Assembly: GCA_028277865.1 (NCBI GenBank)
Contig: JANQFM010000617.1
Span: 1-6,625, forward strand
Length of the DNA stretch: 6,625 bases
Direction of reading: 5' to 3'
Origin: Acidobacteriota bacterium
GTDB taxonomy: Bacteria; Acidobacteriota; UBA6911; RPQK01; DATIPO01
Part shown: piece by piece, positions 5,823 to 6,625 of the stretch
Position numbering within the stretch: position 1 is the stretch's first letter
How the letters are laid out: each line of letters opens with the position of its first letter
Notes under the pieces: model-generated
Told to the model about the DNA's origin: nothing
The model's database searches: none
The model's input: only the letters and a program-made list of their open reading frames with translations
Translations under genes and position numbers: made by a program

Positions 5823-6140
5823 ATGACCGCTGACGAGCACTATCAAAAAGGAATGGAGTACTTCGTCCTCGACCAGTTGGACGAGGCAATTGCCGAGCTG
5901 CAAAAAGCCTTGGAGCAGGATTCCGGCCACAAGGACTCCCTGCACGCCATTTCGATGAGCTACTACCACCAGAAGGACATGGACAGCGCCATCCTCTACG
6001 GCGAACGGCTGCGCGACGCGGACCCGGAAAATGCCCTGGCCTACACCAGCCTGTCGATGTACTACCAGGCCCAGGGCCGCATCCAGGAGGCTGAGGACAT
6101 GGGTGCCCTGGCCGCCAAGTACAGCGCAAAGTCCGGCTGA
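5823..6140 (+). CDS. Small TPR-repeat protein
   Basis: A 105-aa protein made almost wholly of three tetratricopeptide-type helical hairpins (about residues 3-36, 37-70 and 71-104). The usual pattern shows as Y-x-x-G near the first helix, LDEAIAELQKALEQD in the first repeat, DSAILYGERLRDADPENALAY across the second/third boundary, and QGRIQEAEDM in the third. TPR units mediate protein-protein contacts; no catalytic residues are expected. There is no signal peptide or membrane segment. ATG 5823 was chosen because GGAG lies five bases upstream; an in-frame TTG at 5790 lies inside the heptamer array and would add a repeat-encoded tail. Its place behind the M16 pair suggests a shared transcript and perhaps a scaffold role. 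That is inference from position only. Confidence 0.85.
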   Translation: MTADEHYQKGMEYFVLDQLDEAIAELQKALEQDSGHKDSLHAISMSYYHQKDMDSAILYGERLRDADPENALAYTSLSMYYQAQGRIQEAEDMGALAAKYSAKSG

Positions 6141-6175
6141 TCGCTTTCGCGGCTCCTCTTTTCCCAGCCTTCCCC

Positions 6176-6184
6176 TGCTATAAT
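6176..6184 (+). promoter_or_regulatory. Extended -10 promoter of tRNA-Thr
   Basis: TGCTATAAT gives a consensus TATAAT (6179-6184) preceded by TGn, the extended -10 element. The spot where a -35 hexamer would lie (about 6156-6161) is poor, as is common with extended -10 promoters. It lies 17 bases before the mature tRNA 5' end and beyond the TPR stop codon, so the tRNA has its own promoter. Confidence 0.7.
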
Positions 6185-6201
6185 GCCGCCCTCTCCTTAG
6201 A

Positions 6202-6276
6202 GCCGGCGTAGCTCAACGGTAGAGCGACGCATTCGTAATGCGTAGGTTGGGGGTTCGATTCCCTTCGCCGGCTCCA
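6202..6276 (+). tRNA. tRNA-Thr (anticodon CGU)
   Basis: A complete cloverleaf: acceptor stem GCCGGCG (6202-6208) pairs perfectly with CGCCGGC (6266-6272); D-arm GCTC/GAGC (6211-6225); anticodon stem ACGCA/TGCGT (6227-6231 and 6239-6243) with loop TTCGTAA, so the anticodon is CGT (6234-6236), reading ACG; T-arm GGGGG/CCCTT with loop TTCGATT (6249-6265), its outer two pairs being G-U; discriminator T6273; and an encoded CCA (6274-6276). The size is normal. Its 3' end faces an integrase gene, making it the likely integration target. Confidence 0.97.
6249..6276 (+). other. Candidate attachment site in the tRNA 3' end
   Basis: The tRNA T-arm and acceptor 3' strand are the usual crossover region for tRNA-targeting tyrosine recombinases. 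The adjacent integrase gene points toward this end with only 38 bases between. No second copy of this segment occurs in the window, so the other att site, and hence the exact core, cannot be seen. Confidence 0.4.
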
Positions 6277-6314
6277 GTGATTTCAACAACTTGCAGCCGA
6301 CTCCCCTTTTCCCT

Positions 6315-6625
6315 TCAACTGCCTGTCTCCCAAATGTCTCCCACGGCTTCGGGCTCTGAAGCCTCCGAATCCTGGATTCTGCGCACCTGCTCCAGGGCCG
6401 ACGAGACGAACTGGGCATAGCGCATGGTGGTCTGGATGTCGGCATGGCCGAGCAGTTCCTTGACGGTCCTCACGTCGATTCCCTGCCTCACCCATTGGGT
6501 GGCCCGGAACCGCCTCAGATCGTGGAACCCCACCCAGCCGAACCCTGCCTCCGTCACCGCATCCTTGAAGGACTTCTCAGGATTGATCCAGCGCCGTCCC
6601 GTGGCGGGATGAAGGAAGAGATGGG
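6315..6625 (-). CDS. Tyrosine recombinase / phage-type integrase, C-terminal part
   Basis: Partial: the gene enters from the right edge. The last 102 codons (6623-6315) are visible, ending at TGA. This is the catalytic domain of a tyrosine recombinase that cuts and rejoins DNA at att sites. Seen are HDLR (His34 and Arg37 of the visible part), LLGH with His60, and Tyr69 in the TMRYAQF segment, which is the nucleophile. The first catalytic arginine and the core- and arm-binding domains lie outside the window. A GTG at 6557 is in frame but internal, since homology (HPATGRRW-INPEKSFKDA) continues upstream of it. The gene is convergent with tRNA-Thr, so it probably belongs to an island or prophage integrated there. 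The visible catalytic residues are intact and there is no frameshift. Confidence 0.92.
   Translation of the reverse strand, partial: HLFLHPATGRRWINPEKSFKDAVTEAGFGWVGFHDLRRFRATQWVRQGIDVRTVKELLGHADIQTTMRYAQFVSSALEQVRRIQDSEASEPEAVGDIWETGS

Noticed and set aside
4374..5969. 531-codon minus-strand open frame
   Set aside because: It is antisense to the clearly homologous M16B gene and crosses the CCTTGGA array. It is a composition shadow.
6197..6445. 82-codon minus-strand open frame ending in GIEPPTYALRMRRSTVELRR
   Set aside because: It is translated from the antisense strand of the tRNA, a recurrent annotation artefact, and it overlaps the integrase in another frame.

Overview
This is a GC-rich bacterial chromosomal window. 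It carries six protein genes, one of them cut by the right edge, and one tRNA, separated by unusually repeat-laden intergenic DNA. Lineage cannot be fixed from the sequence alone. The GC content, the paired signal-less M16 peptidases and the intergenic heptamer and 'GCAGAGACGCAAAGACGCAG'-type repeats would fit an environmental phylum such as Acidobacteriota; this is a weak inference.

Layout from left to right. Positions 1-78 form a bulge-free hairpin just upstream of pyrE (149-763, +), the orotate phosphoribosyltransferase of UMP synthesis. The 597-bp gap from 764 to 1360 has no credible gene. It holds a decayed inverted-repeat element (787-968), a 312-bp MITE-like element (972-1283) with 17-bp terminal inverted repeats and a 10-bp target duplication, and a solo copy of a small repeat (1325-1354). 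On the minus strand follow yajQ (1361-1858), a nucleotide-binding YajQ/DUF520 protein, and upstream of it a stand-alone tandem-ACT protein related to the C-terminal regulatory part of GlnD (1999-2904). The 140 bp between these two genes is mostly two different 7-bp tandem arrays. A 116-bp inverted-repeat element (2835-2950) covers the divergent start region between the ACT gene and the plus-strand genes.

On the plus strand, 3011-6140 looks like an operon. It encodes an M16B zinc peptidase with an intact HxxEH site, a second M16B protein that has lost HxxEH but keeps the RG-F-TYG-IY region of the non-catalytic partner, and a 105-aa TPR protein. The two M16 proteins probably form a cytoplasmic catalytic/structural heterodimer. 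A third 7-bp array sits just before the TPR gene.

At the right end is a tRNA-Thr(CGU) gene with an extended -10 promoter. A tyrosine-recombinase gene on the minus strand starts 38 bp after it, points at the tRNA and runs off the window. This is the classical border of a tRNA-integrated genomic island or prophage.

The most notable non-coding signals are the complete small transposon-like element with its target duplication, three unrelated arrays that all have a period of seven, the regular hairpin before pyrE with two tandem G-A motifs, and the tRNA-Thr/integrase border.
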